From JAZDMK01 sp043800975 (GTDB lineage Bacteria > Bacteroidota > Bacteroidia > Bacteroidales > JAHJDW01), in the NCBI GenBank assembly GCA_043800975.1, contig JAZDMK010000248.1, forward strand, positions 1 through 21,334: 21,334 bases of DNA, read 5' to 3'. Both the position numbers and the translations under genes were made by a program. Below are positions 13,728 through 21,334 of the stretch, piece by piece. The notes under the pieces were generated by a model. The model searched no databases. It was not told where the DNA came from and saw only the letters and a program-made list of their open reading frames with translations. The stretch's first letter is position 1. Each line of letters starts with the position of its first letter.

Positions 13728-14525
13728 TTGAAAACATTATCTATCATAATTCCGGCCTATAACGAAGCGAGAACCATCCACCTCATTCTTGATCGTGTAC
13801 TTCAGGTACAACTGATTAATAACACCCAAAAAGAAATTGTTATTGTCAACGATTGTTCAAAGGACAATACGCAAGTTATCGTTGAAGAATACATTCAAAA
13901 TCACACCAACACAAATATTCGTTTATTTAATCAGCCTATCAACAAAGGAAAAGGCGCTGCAATTCACAAAGGGATTGAATTGGCAACCGGCGAATTTCTT
14001 ATCATTCAGGATGCTGATCTGGAATATCATCCGGACGAATACAATCTTCTTTTAAAGCCCATGCTGGATGATGTTGCTGATGTAGTTTACGGATCCCGCT
14101 TTGCCGGTGGCCGTCCGCATCGAATTTTATTTTTCTGGCATTCAATAGGGAATAAATTTCTTACGTTTATTTCAAATATGTTTACCAATCTGAATCTTTC
14201 AGATATGGAAACCTGTTACAAGTTATTCCGATCGGATATCATTAAAAAAATTCGACTGCGTGAAAATCGTTTTGGATTTGAACCAGAAATAACTTCAAAA
14301 ATCTCCAGAGTTCCCAGAATACGGATTTATGAAGTTGGAATTTCATACTATGGACGGACATTTGAAGAAGGGAAAAAAATCAGTTGGAAAGACGGGTTCC
14401 GGGCGATTTATTGTATTCTAAAATATAATTTCAAGGCTGTTTTAAAATTGTTTTTCATTGTACTATTCGTTCTTGGAATTATTTTTCTGTTCATTTTGTA
14501 TCAAATGGGCTATTTGAATTTCTGA
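13728..14525 (+). CDS. GT2 glycosyltransferase, polyprenol-phosphate-sugar synthase-like
   Basis: The frame has no ATG near its beginning. A stop (TGA, 13725-13727) lies directly before the TTG at 13728, and the GT2 core begins at once (LSIIIPAYNEA), so TTG is the start (265 residues). Motifs: VNDCSKDNT (40-48), GKGAAIHKGI, DAD (95-97), YGSRF (121-125), then GFEPEI and ISYYGRTFEEGKKI, typical of dolichyl- or undecaprenyl-phosphate mannose/glucose synthases. One hydrophobic segment at about 240-260 anchors it to the inner membrane. The GT-C-type gene follows 14 bases later, so this enzyme probably makes the lipid-linked sugar that the partner uses. The sugar cannot be told. Confidence 0.85.
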   Translation: MKTLSIIIPAYNEARTIHLILDRVLQVQLINNTQKEIVIVNDCSKDNTQVIVEEYIQNHTNTNIRLFNQPINKGKGAAIHKGIELATGEFLIIQDADLEYHPDEYNLLLKPMLDDVADVVYGSRFAGGRPHRILFFWHSIGNKFLTFISNMFTNLNLSDMETCYKLFRSDIIKKIRLRENRFGFEPEITSKISRVPRIRIYEVGISYYGRTFEEGKKISWKDGFRAIYCILKYNFKAVLKLFFIVLFVLGIIFLFILYQMGYLNF

Positions 14526-14539
14526 AAGGCAAAACCAAT

Positions 14540-16495
14540 ATGCTCGAAAAAATCCTTTATAAGTTTCACAACAGTCGTGTTTTGAAATACACTGCGGTTG
14601 CTACATTATTTGTTGCATCTATATTTATTGCCTTTCTTTCAAATGGTGTTGAAGGAGGTGCTGATAGCTATACGCATTATCTCATTTCAAAATATGCTAG
14701 TTTACATCCGGTGAATTTTCTCAATCATTGGGGCAAGCCTGTATTCACGCTTCTGATTTTTCCTTTTACTTTTTTCGGCATCACATTCGCCAAGATTTAT
14801 AATATTCTTGCAATCTTTATTTGTGCATATTTTGTTTTTAGAACTTTAAAAATATTAAACTATCCTTATGCATTTCTGGGGTTTTTTATAACTCTTTTTA
14901 TGCCGGCATTATTTATTCTGCAATTCTCAACACTTACTGAACCTACGTTTGCTCTTCTAATTTCAGTTGGTATTTTTCTGTTTTTCAGAAAAAATTATAT
15001 TGCGTCTTCCATCATAATGTCTTTCATCTTCCTTGTTCGTACAGAAAGCATCGTCATGTATCCCTTGTTTTTTATTGCTTTTTTAGCAATAAAAAAATAT
15101 AAAGCGATTCCGTTTCTTGCTTCTGGTTTTCTCCTCTATTCAGTTATCGGATATTTTGTTTATGGTGATTTCTTATGGTTGATTACGCAAATGCCATACA
15201 CAGGGGCCAATGCAGGCATATATGGATCCGGCAGTCTTTTTCATTATTATAATAACAGAAAATTTATAACCGGTGAGGTTATTGGAGCCCTTGTTGTTGC
15301 AGGGCTTTTGTATCTGGTTTACATTTTTATCTTTCGAAAAGAGGAAAGAAAAATTTCTGCACTTCAGCTCATTCTGATTGCAGCCCCTGCAATCGCATTC
15401 TTTGCAGCACACTCTTATGTATGGTGGAAAGGAAATGGCAGTTCACTTGGTCTTCTTCGTGTTATGGCTTCTATTGCTCCGCTTTTTGCTCTTCTTGCGA
15501 TGGCTGGCATTCAGGCTGCAGACAAGCATATCTTTCGTCATGGGAGCCTATACAATCTTATCAAGTTATCGTTTATTCCATTTATTGCTTACATAGCAAT
15601 TCACACTTTTCCAGTTCCTATCAAAGCAAATGCGACAGACAGAGAAGTTATCGAAGCGAGTAACTGGATAAAAAACTCCCCATACAGTTCACGAAAGATT
15701 GGATTATACAACGGCACATTTGCATACTATACAGATAAAGACCTTTTTAGTAATAATGAAGTTCAGTGGTTATTTGGCACGAGTCCTGAAAAAGACATTT
15801 CTCCCGGCACCATTGTTATATGGGATGCCCACTTTGGTCCAAATGAAGGTCAGACAAAAAGAGAAACACTTTTAAACAGCAAATACTTCAGGGTTCTTAA
15901 TTACTTCGAACCTATTGAGCCCATTCATGTTTTAAATAATTATTTGTACGAAATCATTCTGTTTGAAAGGCTAAAAGATTCTACAAACATTGACAACTAT
16001 GCATTAATTGAACAAATTAAACAAAAGAACTTTGATAAAAAATATGCAATAAAGGAAATTGCTAATACTGTATTTATTAAGCATTCACTCATAACTAAAA
16101 GCGATACACTACGTGGCTTCATTATGAATAAAGATTCTACCTTTTGTCATGGCTTTTCTGCAAAAGCATCTGCCCTTTCCGACAAAGATTTTATCATTGA
16201 GGCAATCGCAGATTTTTACATTCCCGCAGGCAGCACTGCACCGAAAGTTTCGATAGTTGCTTCCGGACTATCAAAAGATAATTCTGCATATTTATATCAA
16301 CAGTCCGATATGGAAGCTGTTCCCTGGTGGCCTGATTCTACGATTACGCTTCGTGTAAAAATGGAAGTCCGGCAATCAGATTTGCGTTCCCGCGATGATG
16401 AAATCAAAGTTTATACCTGGTACAGGAGTGATAAAGACAGAGTATTGTTAAAACGGATAAAAGTAAATTTTATTTATCCCAGAAATCAGGAATAG
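14540..16495 (+). CDS. GT-C-type polytopic membrane glycosyltransferase
   Basis: The 651-residue protein has roughly ten or more hydrophobic segments in the first ~365 residues, then a soluble C-terminal part of about 285 residues. The first loop carries GGADSYTHYLISKYA with Asp42, in the position of the catalytic acidic residue of GT-C enzymes that use lipid-phosphate sugars, followed by HWGKPVFTLL, a phrase I know from Bacteroidota members. The C-terminal part has alternating strands and no motif I can name. It should act on the periplasmic face of the inner membrane, using a donor from the preceding GT2. Its stop is 8 bases from the convergent stop of the acyl carrier protein gene. The acceptor is unknown. 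Confidence 0.75.
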   Translation: MLEKILYKFHNSRVLKYTAVATLFVASIFIAFLSNGVEGGADSYTHYLISKYASLHPVNFLNHWGKPVFTLLIFPFTFFGITFAKIYNILAIFICAYFVFRTLKILNYPYAFLGFFITLFMPALFILQFSTLTEPTFALLISVGIFLFFRKNYIASSIIMSFIFLVRTESIVMYPLFFIAFLAIKKYKAIPFLASGFLLYSVIGYFVYGDFLWLITQMPYTGANAGIYGSGSLFHYYNNRKFITGEVIGALVVAGLLYLVYIFIFRKEERKISALQLILIAAPAIAFFAAHSYVWWKGNGSSLGLLRVMASIAPLFALLAMAGIQAADKHIFRHGSLYNLIKLSFIPFIAYIAIHTFPVPIKANATDREVIEASNWIKNSPYSSRKIGLYNGTFAYYTDKDLFSNNEVQWLFGTSPEKDISPGTIVIWDAHFGPNEGQTKRETLLNSKYFRVLNYFEPIEPIHVLNNYLYEIILFERLKDSTNIDNYALIEQIKQKNFDKKYAIKEIANTVFIKHSLITKSDTLRGFIMNKDSTFCHGFSAKASALSDKDFIIEAIADFYIPAGSTAPKVSIVASGLSKDNSAYLYQQSDMEAVPWWPDSTITLRVKMEVRQSDLRSRDDEIKVYTWYRSDKDRVLLKRIKVNFIYPRNQE

Positions 16496-16503
16496 TAATT
16501 TTT

Positions 16504-16734
16504 TTAATATTTCCCAATAATTTCCACCATCTGTTTTACTGTATCAAACGAGTCGCCGGTAATCTGGGATGCTGGAATGCTTTTCCCGAATTCACGCTGA
16601 ATAAATGATTGTAATGATACCAATGAGAATGAATCAATCAGACCGGTACTAATCAGTTTTGTGTCCGATGTTATAGTCATATCGGGATCTTCCAGAAATT
16701 CGTTGCGAATGAATTCAATCAGTTTTTCTTCCAT
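16504..16734 (-). CDS. Acyl carrier protein
   Basis: The 76-residue acidic helical protein carries GLIDSFSLVSL, with Ser35 as the phosphopantetheine attachment site in a DSF context (rather than the DSL of fatty-acid ACPs). It is therefore probably a specialised carrier and not the housekeeping AcpP. It begins 10 bases after the stop of the oxoamine synthase gene on the same strand, so the two are very likely cotranscribed and functionally linked, with the carrier presenting an acyl chain to the synthase. The other end abuts a convergent gene. Confidence 0.88.
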   Translation of the reverse strand: MEEKLIEFIRNEFLEDPDMTITSDTKLISTGLIDSFSLVSLQSFIQREFGKSIPASQITGDSFDTVKQMVEIIGKY

Positions 16735-16744
16735 AATTATTTTT

Positions 16745-17992
16745 TTAAACTGGAAATTTTTCCAGTAGTTGATCTTTTGATAAACCTAAAACTCCTAATT
16801 TTTCTCCCACTTTTTTAAACACATCACGTGCCTTTTCTAGATGATGCATTTCATGTCCGGCAGAAATTTGTGTGCGAATGCGTGCCTGCCCTTTTGCAAC
16901 TACAGGAAAGAAAAATCCAATGGCATACACACCTTCATTGAATAATTCGACTGAGAAATCCTGTGCCAACTTAGCATTGAATAACATAACCGGGATTATT
17001 GGCGAATCGCCTTCTTTTAAAACAAATCCCATATCTTCCAATCCTTTTCTCCAGAAACGTGTGTTGGCTTCCAGCTTATCTCTTCTCTCCGTATTTCTGC
17101 TAAGAATTTCCAATACTTTGATTGTTGCCAACGTTATGGTTGGCGATAATGTATTGCTGAACAGATAGGGTCTTGCTCGTTGTCTGCATAAATCAACAAT
17201 TTCTTTTCTTCCAGAAATACATCCACCCGATGCTCCTCCCAGTGCTTTTCCAAACGTTGTACTGATGATATCAATCTTCCCCATCACATTATGATATTCA
17301 TGAATACCACGACCTGTTTTTCCCATAAAACCAGTAGCATGAGAATCATCCACAAACACCATTGCATTAAATTCTTCAGCTAGTTTTACAATTTCGTTCA
17401 GACTCGCAATGTCACCATCCATGCTGAATACACCATCAGTAATAATAATCTTGCGGGGTTTATCTTTAAACATTTCGAGTTTGCTGCGCAGATGCTGCAT
17501 ATCATTATGCTTGTATGTATCGTGCTGCGCCTTACAGAGTCTCATTCCGTCGATAACGGATGCATGAACCAAGCGATCTGAAATCATGATATCATTTTCA
17601 TCCAAAATAACTTCGAAAACGCCTCCATTGGCATCAAAGCAAGATGAGAATAAAATAGTGTCTTCTGTTCCTAAAAATTCGGTCACTTTGTTTTCCAGCG
17701 TTTGGTGAATATCCTGCGTTCCGCATATAAAACGCACAGATGACAACCCATAGCCTCGAATGTCGAGTGCTTCATGCGCGGCTTTTACTACTTCAGGGTG
17801 ATTAGATAAACCCAAATAATTGTTTGCACACATGTTGATCACCTTACGAACCGGGGATCCGACAGGGTATTCAACTTCAATGTCGGCCTGCTGTATGGAG
17901 TGTATAAATCGTTCCTTCTTGAATAATCCTGCGTTATCAATATCTTTAAGTATCGTTTGATAACCGCCTCTGAGTTGTTCTGAAAAAGCCAT
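16745..17992 (-). CDS. kbl: Kbl-type PLP-dependent alpha-oxoamine synthase (glycine C-acetyltransferase family)
   Basis: The family condenses an amino acid with an acyl thioester and releases CO2. Over its length the 415-residue protein closely follows E. coli Kbl as I remember it: CANNYLGL, SVRFICGTQD (85-94), SSCFDANGG, HASVIDG (143-149), VFSMDGD, VDDSHATGF (Asp215, His218), TFGKALGGASGG with PLP lysine Lys249, and KGQARIRTQ. It is ~17 residues longer than E. coli Kbl, with a C-terminal tail. The classical reaction uses glycine and acetyl-CoA (threonine catabolism). No threonine dehydrogenase is nearby; an acyl carrier protein follows by 10 bases, so the substrate may be a longer acyl-ACP and the product lipid-like. 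The symbol is by family resemblance only. Confidence 0.85.
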   Translation of the reverse strand: MAFSEQLRGGYQTILKDIDNAGLFKKERFIHSIQQADIEVEYPVGSPVRKVINMCANNYLGLSNHPEVVKAAHEALDIRGYGLSSVRFICGTQDIHQTLENKVTEFLGTEDTILFSSCFDANGGVFEVILDENDIMISDRLVHASVIDGMRLCKAQHDTYKHNDMQHLRSKLEMFKDKPRKIIITDGVFSMDGDIASLNEIVKLAEEFNAMVFVDDSHATGFMGKTGRGIHEYHNVMGKIDIISTTFGKALGGASGGCISGRKEIVDLCRQRARPYLFSNTLSPTITLATIKVLEILSRNTERRDKLEANTRFWRKGLEDMGFVLKEGDSPIIPVMLFNAKLAQDFSVELFNEGVYAIGFFFPVVAKGQARIRTQISAGHEMHHLEKARDVFKKVGEKLGVLGLSKDQLLEKFPV

Positions 17993-18013
17993 TTTTATTG
18001 ATTAATTTAAAAA

Positions 18014-18070
18014 CAAAAATAGTTTTTTAATGCATAATAGGTATCAGATTAGAAATAATTTCTTTCTAAT
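18014..18070 (-). promoter_or_regulatory. -7 promoter element of the oxoamine synthase-ACP unit, plus a weak hairpin
   Basis: The minus strand reads TATTTTTG at 18021-18014, matching TAnnTTTG, 21 bases upstream of the ATG at 17992. Just beyond it, ATTAGAAA (18048-18055) and TTTCTAAT (18063-18070) form an 8-bp AT-rich inverted repeat with a 7-base loop. This lies between the methyltransferase stop and the promoter. It has no T-tract, so it is a weak terminator candidate or an operator-like site. Confidence 0.4.
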
Positions 18071-18080
18071 GATAAAACAA

Positions 18081-19040
18081 TTATTTTTTCCTGTACACTC
18101 TTTCGTACGTAGCACTCTTATTAAAAAGGGCCAGTACAAGATCTGACACAATCAAAAAAGGGAAAAGAAACATGGCAATTAATTTTTGAATCAAAAACTT
18201 TTTGCCACCCGTATACTTTTCATTTCCTTTCATACTTTCGAAAAGTAATTCCCGCTTTTTAAAAAACAAATTGAAAAAACTCTGAATAAAACCGAATGGA
18301 TTTTGCTCAAAGGATACAGCTGTTTTTCCAATAGGTTCAAATCCCTTTTCAATCATAATTTTGTCAAGAGATTTCATGCTAAAGAAAAGCAAGTGGCGTG
18401 GCGGATCCAGATGAAGCCACTTCCCTTTAAACAATCTGCTCTGAATACTGATAATATTTGGCATTGAAATAACAAGAATTCCCTCAGGCTTAAGAATTTC
18501 ACAAATGCATTCCAGTGTTTGCTTTGGTTTGGGCAGATGTTCAAAAACGTGAAACAAAGTGATCGCATCAAAAATGTTTTCCGGAAAATCATTTTTTTCC
18601 AGAACACCATTTTTCAAAGTAATTTCAGGAATGCGCGCAACTCTTTGTGCAGCTTTATTTCCCGGTTCTATTCCATAAAGATTACAATGCACATAACTTT
18701 CCAGCTCCATTAAAAACTTTCCATTCCCACAACCAATGTCTAAAACCTTTGCTCCTGATTTTATTTTTTTTGACAAACGCTTTGCTCTTCTTTTTCTGAA
18801 AGTATCAACAATTTTTTCAAAAAAAGATTTAAATTTTTCTTCCTGCTCCCCGTAATAATCATCAGCATATGCACGTGCAAGTTGATCTTCTGTAGGAAAA
18901 GGGAATATAAAATGAGCCTCACAACTATTGCAACGATGGAGTTGGTAAGTATCTTCAAAAATATCTGTTGTTGAATATTGACTGATGCAATCTTTGGAAC
19001 CACAATACCGGCAGTCGACTTCGCTTAATATTTCAGGCAT
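18081..19040 (-). CDS. SAM-dependent methyltransferase with N-terminal zinc ribbon
   Basis: The 319-residue protein begins with a Cys4 zinc ribbon (Cys10, Cys13, Cys37, Cys40). A class I Rossmann methyltransferase follows: motif I VLDIGCGNG (99-107), the acidic ribose-binding residue in YGIEPG (Glu125), and DAITLFHVFEHLPKP. The C-terminal ~50 residues contain a hydrophobic stretch (AMFLFPFLIVSDLVLAL) that may touch the membrane. Such zinc-ribbon methyltransferases often occur in surface glycan gene sets, where they methylate sugars or lipids; the substrate here is unknown. Its ATG lies inside the 3' end of the GT2 gene at 19033-19794 (8-base overlap), indicating translational coupling in one operon. 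Confidence 0.82.
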   Translation of the reverse strand: MPEILSEVDCRYCGSKDCISQYSTTDIFEDTYQLHRCNSCEAHFIFPFPTEDQLARAYADDYYGEQEEKFKSFFEKIVDTFRKRRAKRLSKKIKSGAKVLDIGCGNGKFLMELESYVHCNLYGIEPGNKAAQRVARIPEITLKNGVLEKNDFPENIFDAITLFHVFEHLPKPKQTLECICEILKPEGILVISMPNIISIQSRLFKGKWLHLDPPRHLLFFSMKSLDKIMIEKGFEPIGKTAVSFEQNPFGFIQSFFNLFFKKRELLFESMKGNEKYTGGKKFLIQKLIAMFLFPFLIVSDLVLALFNKSATYERVYRKK

Positions 19041-19794
19041 GAGTATCTGTAGGTTTTTTAAAAATTCGGAAACGACCCAGACCCCATTTCTGGAGTCGAT
19101 ACTTGCAGGAGGTGTTCAAAACACCCATACCATATTTCATGCTGCGGCTTAAATTGATAGAAGATGCATCCTCAAAATACTTTGTCGGGCAAGTAACTTC
19201 GGCAATATCAAATCCGGCAAAACAAATTTGAGCCAGCATTTGATTATCGAAAACAAAATCATCAGAATTGTTATGATAAGAAATTTTTTCAAGTACTTCT
19301 TTCGAAAATGCCCGATATCCTGTATGATATTCGGAAATTTTTTGTCGCATTAAAACATTTTGTGTTAACGTTAGCATTCGATTTGCAACGTATTTGTATA
19401 ACGGCATTCCACCTTTCAATGCCCCCCGGCCAAGGATTCGAGACCCAAGAACAACCTGATATAAATCATTAGCAATGATATATGCCATTGAAGGTATCAG
19501 CTTCGGAGTATATTGATAATCTGGATGCACCATGATAATAATATCGGCTCCTAAATGTAATGCAGCATCATAACATGTTTTCTGATTCCCGCCATAGCCT
19601 TTATTTTTGTCATGGGTAATAATATGCTTAATCCCAATACTTCTTGCAACTTCAACAGTTCTGTCTTTGCTGGCATCATCCACAACAATTACTTCATCTA
19701 CGAGATTAAAAGGAATTTCATTATAAGTTGAAATGAGCGTTTTTTCTGCATTGTATGCAGGCATAACCACAACAACTTTTTTATCACCAATCAT
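19033..19794 (-). CDS. GT2 glycosyltransferase, DPM-like, without membrane anchor
   Basis: The 253-residue GT-A fold enzyme shows VVVMPAYNAEKT (9-19), VDDASKDRT (38-46), NKGYGGNQKTCY (64-75) and, where most GT2 enzymes have DxD, MVHPDYQY (88-95). The His-Pro-Asp form occurs in a known subgroup of DPM1-like transferases, so I read it as a normal variant. LGSRI and EYHTGYRAFSKEVL follow. There is no C-terminal membrane segment. It overlaps the GtrB-like gene upstream by 4 bases (ATGA) and the methyltransferase downstream by 8, so the three are one translationally coupled operon. It probably moves a sugar to or from a lipid carrier; neither donor nor acceptor can be told. Confidence 0.85.
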   Translation of the reverse strand: MIGDKKVVVVMPAYNAEKTLISTYNEIPFNLVDEVIVVDDASKDRTVEVARSIGIKHIITHDKNKGYGGNQKTCYDAALHLGADIIIMVHPDYQYTPKLIPSMAYIIANDLYQVVLGSRILGRGALKGGMPLYKYVANRMLTLTQNVLMRQKISEYHTGYRAFSKEVLEKISYHNNSDDFVFDNQMLAQICFAGFDIAEVTCPTKYFEDASSINLSRSMKYGMGVLNTSCKYRLQKWGLGRFRIFKKPTDTHA

Positions 19795-20735
19795 TTTTCT
19801 TCACTTTTTGAGGAGTCAATATTTGAATCATTAACAACATACAAGGGCCTGTTTCTTAGGTTTGCGGAAATTCGTCCAATGTATTCACCAATAATTCCAA
19901 TTCCTATCAATTGTATTCCTCCGATAAACATTACACTTAAGATCAGTGATGTCCATCCTGGAACATAATCTTTAGAAATAAACCTTGCATATAATGCATA
20001 AATCATAATAAGGAATGCAACAAAAGAAACAACAAAACCCGCGATAGTCGCAAATTTCAGAGGAAAATTTGAAAAAGAAGTAATTCCATCAATGGCAAAC
20101 CGGATCATTTTTCTGTATGTGTATCCTGTTTTACCTGCAAATCTTGCATCACGGTCATATTCAACCGCGGTTTGTTTGAATCCTACCCATGATATCTGGC
20201 CACGTAAAAACTTTTGCTGTTCAGTCATTTTGCGAAGTACAGCAACCACTTTTTTATCTATGATTCGAAAATCGCCGGTATCTAAAGGAATATCCACAGA
20301 AGTAATTTTATTAATAATTCTGTAGAAAAAACGTGCAGTAAGACGTTTCATCCATGATTCTCCTTTGCGGGCACGTCTTTTGGCATATACCACCTCGAAG
20401 CCTTCAGTATGCTTATCATACAAATCCTTAATCAGCTCAGGCGGATCCTGAAGATCTGCATCAATAATCACAACTGCATTTCCACATGCATGATCCAGTC
20501 CGGCACTCACGGCTATCTGGTGACCAAAGTTCCGGCTAAAATTAATGTATTTCACATGAGAATCCCGCATTGAAAGCTGGACAATCAAGGCCGGCGTTGT
20601 ATCGCGACTGCCGTCGTTCACGAAAATGATCTCATACTCCTTTTGAAGTGCTTTGAGAACAACCGTCATTCGATCATACAGCAACGGAATGTTTTTTTCC
20701 TCATTAAATACAGGTACAATAACGGAAAGTTCCAT
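19791..20735 (-). CDS. GtrB/ArnC-like bactoprenol-linked GT2 glycosyltransferase
   Basis: The 314-residue enzyme contains MELSVIVPVFNEEKNI at the start, FVNDGSRDTT (38-47), DADLQDPPE (92-100), the acceptor-loop motifs LDTGDFRI and FLRGQISWVGF, and RFAGKTGYTYRKM. Two strong C-terminal membrane segments (about 224-250 and 258-285) and the closing GEYIGRI motif follow. This is the standard layout of GtrB, ArnC and related enzymes that load glucose or aminoarabinose onto undecaprenyl phosphate at the inner membrane. It is the first gene of the three-gene operon. The sugar is not determinable from sequence alone. Its closest recognisable start is the ATG at 20735. Confidence 0.88.
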   Translation of the reverse strand: MELSVIVPVFNEEKNIPLLYDRMTVVLKALQKEYEIIFVNDGSRDTTPALIVQLSMRDSHVKYINFSRNFGHQIAVSAGLDHACGNAVVIIDADLQDPPELIKDLYDKHTEGFEVVYAKRRARKGESWMKRLTARFFYRIINKITSVDIPLDTGDFRIIDKKVVAVLRKMTEQQKFLRGQISWVGFKQTAVEYDRDARFAGKTGYTYRKMIRFAIDGITSFSNFPLKFATIAGFVVSFVAFLIMIYALYARFISKDYVPGWTSLILSVMFIGGIQLIGIGIIGEYIGRISANLRNRPLYVVNDSNIDSSKSEEK

Positions 20736-20796
20736 TGGTATGTTTTTGAAATCGAAAAAATTTGGATAAAAATAGGAATTAATTTTTCAGGTTTTC

Positions 20797-20804
20797 TACT
20801 TTTG
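20797..20804 (+). promoter_or_regulatory. -7 promoter element of the lipoprotein gene
   Basis: TACTTTTG matches TAnnTTTG, 22 bases before the ATG at 20827. The 91-base gap separates two divergent genes. A TTTG at 20761-20764 is too far away to be its -33. On the minus strand only a near match (TATTTTTA, at 20777-20770) is seen for the glycosyltransferase operon. Confidence 0.45.
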
Positions 20805-20826
20805 CCCAATATTAAATTGTATCCCA

Positions 20827-21334
20827 ATGAAAAAAATCATGTTATTCTTGTTTGTTGCTGCTATTTTCAGTGCTTGTTCTTCGAAAAAAAAATCGAATGA
20901 AGTCACATCATTTGTTTATCAAAATAATTGCGAAAACGATACTTATGGCGTTAATTTCACCTCATTCCGCGTTGACAGCCTTGCCCATTCAGGAAAGCTT
21001 GCTTCTGTTCTGGATTCAACAACAGAATTCGGTACCGGGTTTTCCTCGCCCTTTAAAAACATTTCTGTAAAAGGTCCACGTAAAGTTATTATCAAATTAT
21101 GGGCATATTTTTTTGATAAAACAACGAAGGGCCAGATTGTATGCAGCATCCTGAACGGCAAGGAATCAATTGACTGGAAAAGCCAGCCTATTGAAAAGTA
21201 TGTTAAGAGCCCAGGTAAATGGTGCCAGGTTAAAACTGAATTTTTTATTCCACAAGATCTGGATGAAAGCTTTATTTATCAGTGTTACATCTGGAATCCT
21301 GGCAAATGTCATTTTTTAATTGATGATTTTGAAA
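20827..21334 (+). CDS. Lipoprotein with probable beta-sandwich domain (3' end outside window)
   Basis: The frame starts at the ATG (20827) and stays open to the window end, giving 169 readable codons. A lipoprotein signal peptide (MKKIMLFLFVAAIFSAC) places the lipid-modified Cys at residue 17, followed by SSKKK. The mature part is beta-rich, with phrases of carbohydrate-binding jelly-roll type: a strand pair ending in SVKGPRKVIIKLWAYF, then GKWCQVKTEFFIP, and a final CHFLIDDFE, where such domains usually end in 'DDF/DDV'. The jelly-roll reading is an inference from pattern; no ligand site is identifiable. Bacteroidota lipoproteins after SSKK-like tails are often held at the inner or periplasmic face. 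It is divergent from the GtrB-like operon. Confidence 0.75.
   Translation, partial: MKKIMLFLFVAAIFSACSSKKKSNEVTSFVYQNNCENDTYGVNFTSFRVDSLAHSGKLASVLDSTTEFGTGFSSPFKNISVKGPRKVIIKLWAYFFDKTTKGQIVCSILNGKESIDWKSQPIEKYVKSPGKWCQVKTEFFIPQDLDESFIYQCYIWNPGKCHFLIDDFE

Overview
The window is chromosomal DNA from a member of the Bacteroidota. The evidence is consistent: PorZ of the type IX secretion system (T9SS) with its C-terminal sorting-type domain, a GldM C-terminal-like secreted protein, a DnaX and a RecO of Bacteroidota type, a signal-peptide M16 metallopeptidase, and several TAnnTTTG promoter -7 elements just upstream of genes. The genus cannot be read from the window.

Layout. (1) 1-391 is the 3' part of a conserved hypothetical protein, closed by a strong terminator. 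(2) About 412-4580 is an accessory island. It holds a GldM-C-like secreted protein, two small plus-strand genes, three small minus-strand genes that together look like immunity or orphan genes, repeated copies of one promoter and gene head (714-803, 3700-3788, with a start-only third copy at 1431), a 12 x 21-bp tandem array (3851-4102) preceded by a 10-bp inverted repeat, and segments resembling dispersed repeats. (3) 4635-13640 is housekeeping and envelope sequence: the M16 peptidase, a secreted protein with a possible thioester-type motif, dnaX, and the porZ-recO pair. (4) 13728-20735 is a glycan and lipid assembly region. A polyprenol-phosphate-sugar-synthase-like GT2 sits next to a GT-C-type membrane glycosyltransferase. 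Convergent to these lies a Kbl-type alpha-oxoamine synthase followed by an acyl carrier protein. Upstream of that pair is a tightly overlapping operon of two GT2 enzymes and a zinc-ribbon methyltransferase. (5) 20827-21334 is the start of a lipoprotein that runs off the window.

How the genes may work together. PorZ works at the cell surface with the T9SS sortase. The GT2 plus GT-C pair fits synthesis and use of a lipid-linked sugar at the inner membrane. The GtrB-like GT2, the second GT2 and the methyltransferase fit modification of a lipid-linked or surface glycan. The oxoamine synthase plus acyl carrier protein could make an acyl-derived amino-ketone (a lipid head precursor), although the enzyme sequence itself is closest to glycine C-acetyltransferase. 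The most unusual DNA is the island, where gene heads seem to be duplicated while the bodies differ, next to an indel-free 21-bp array. All family calls come from reading the sequence alone, without database searches.
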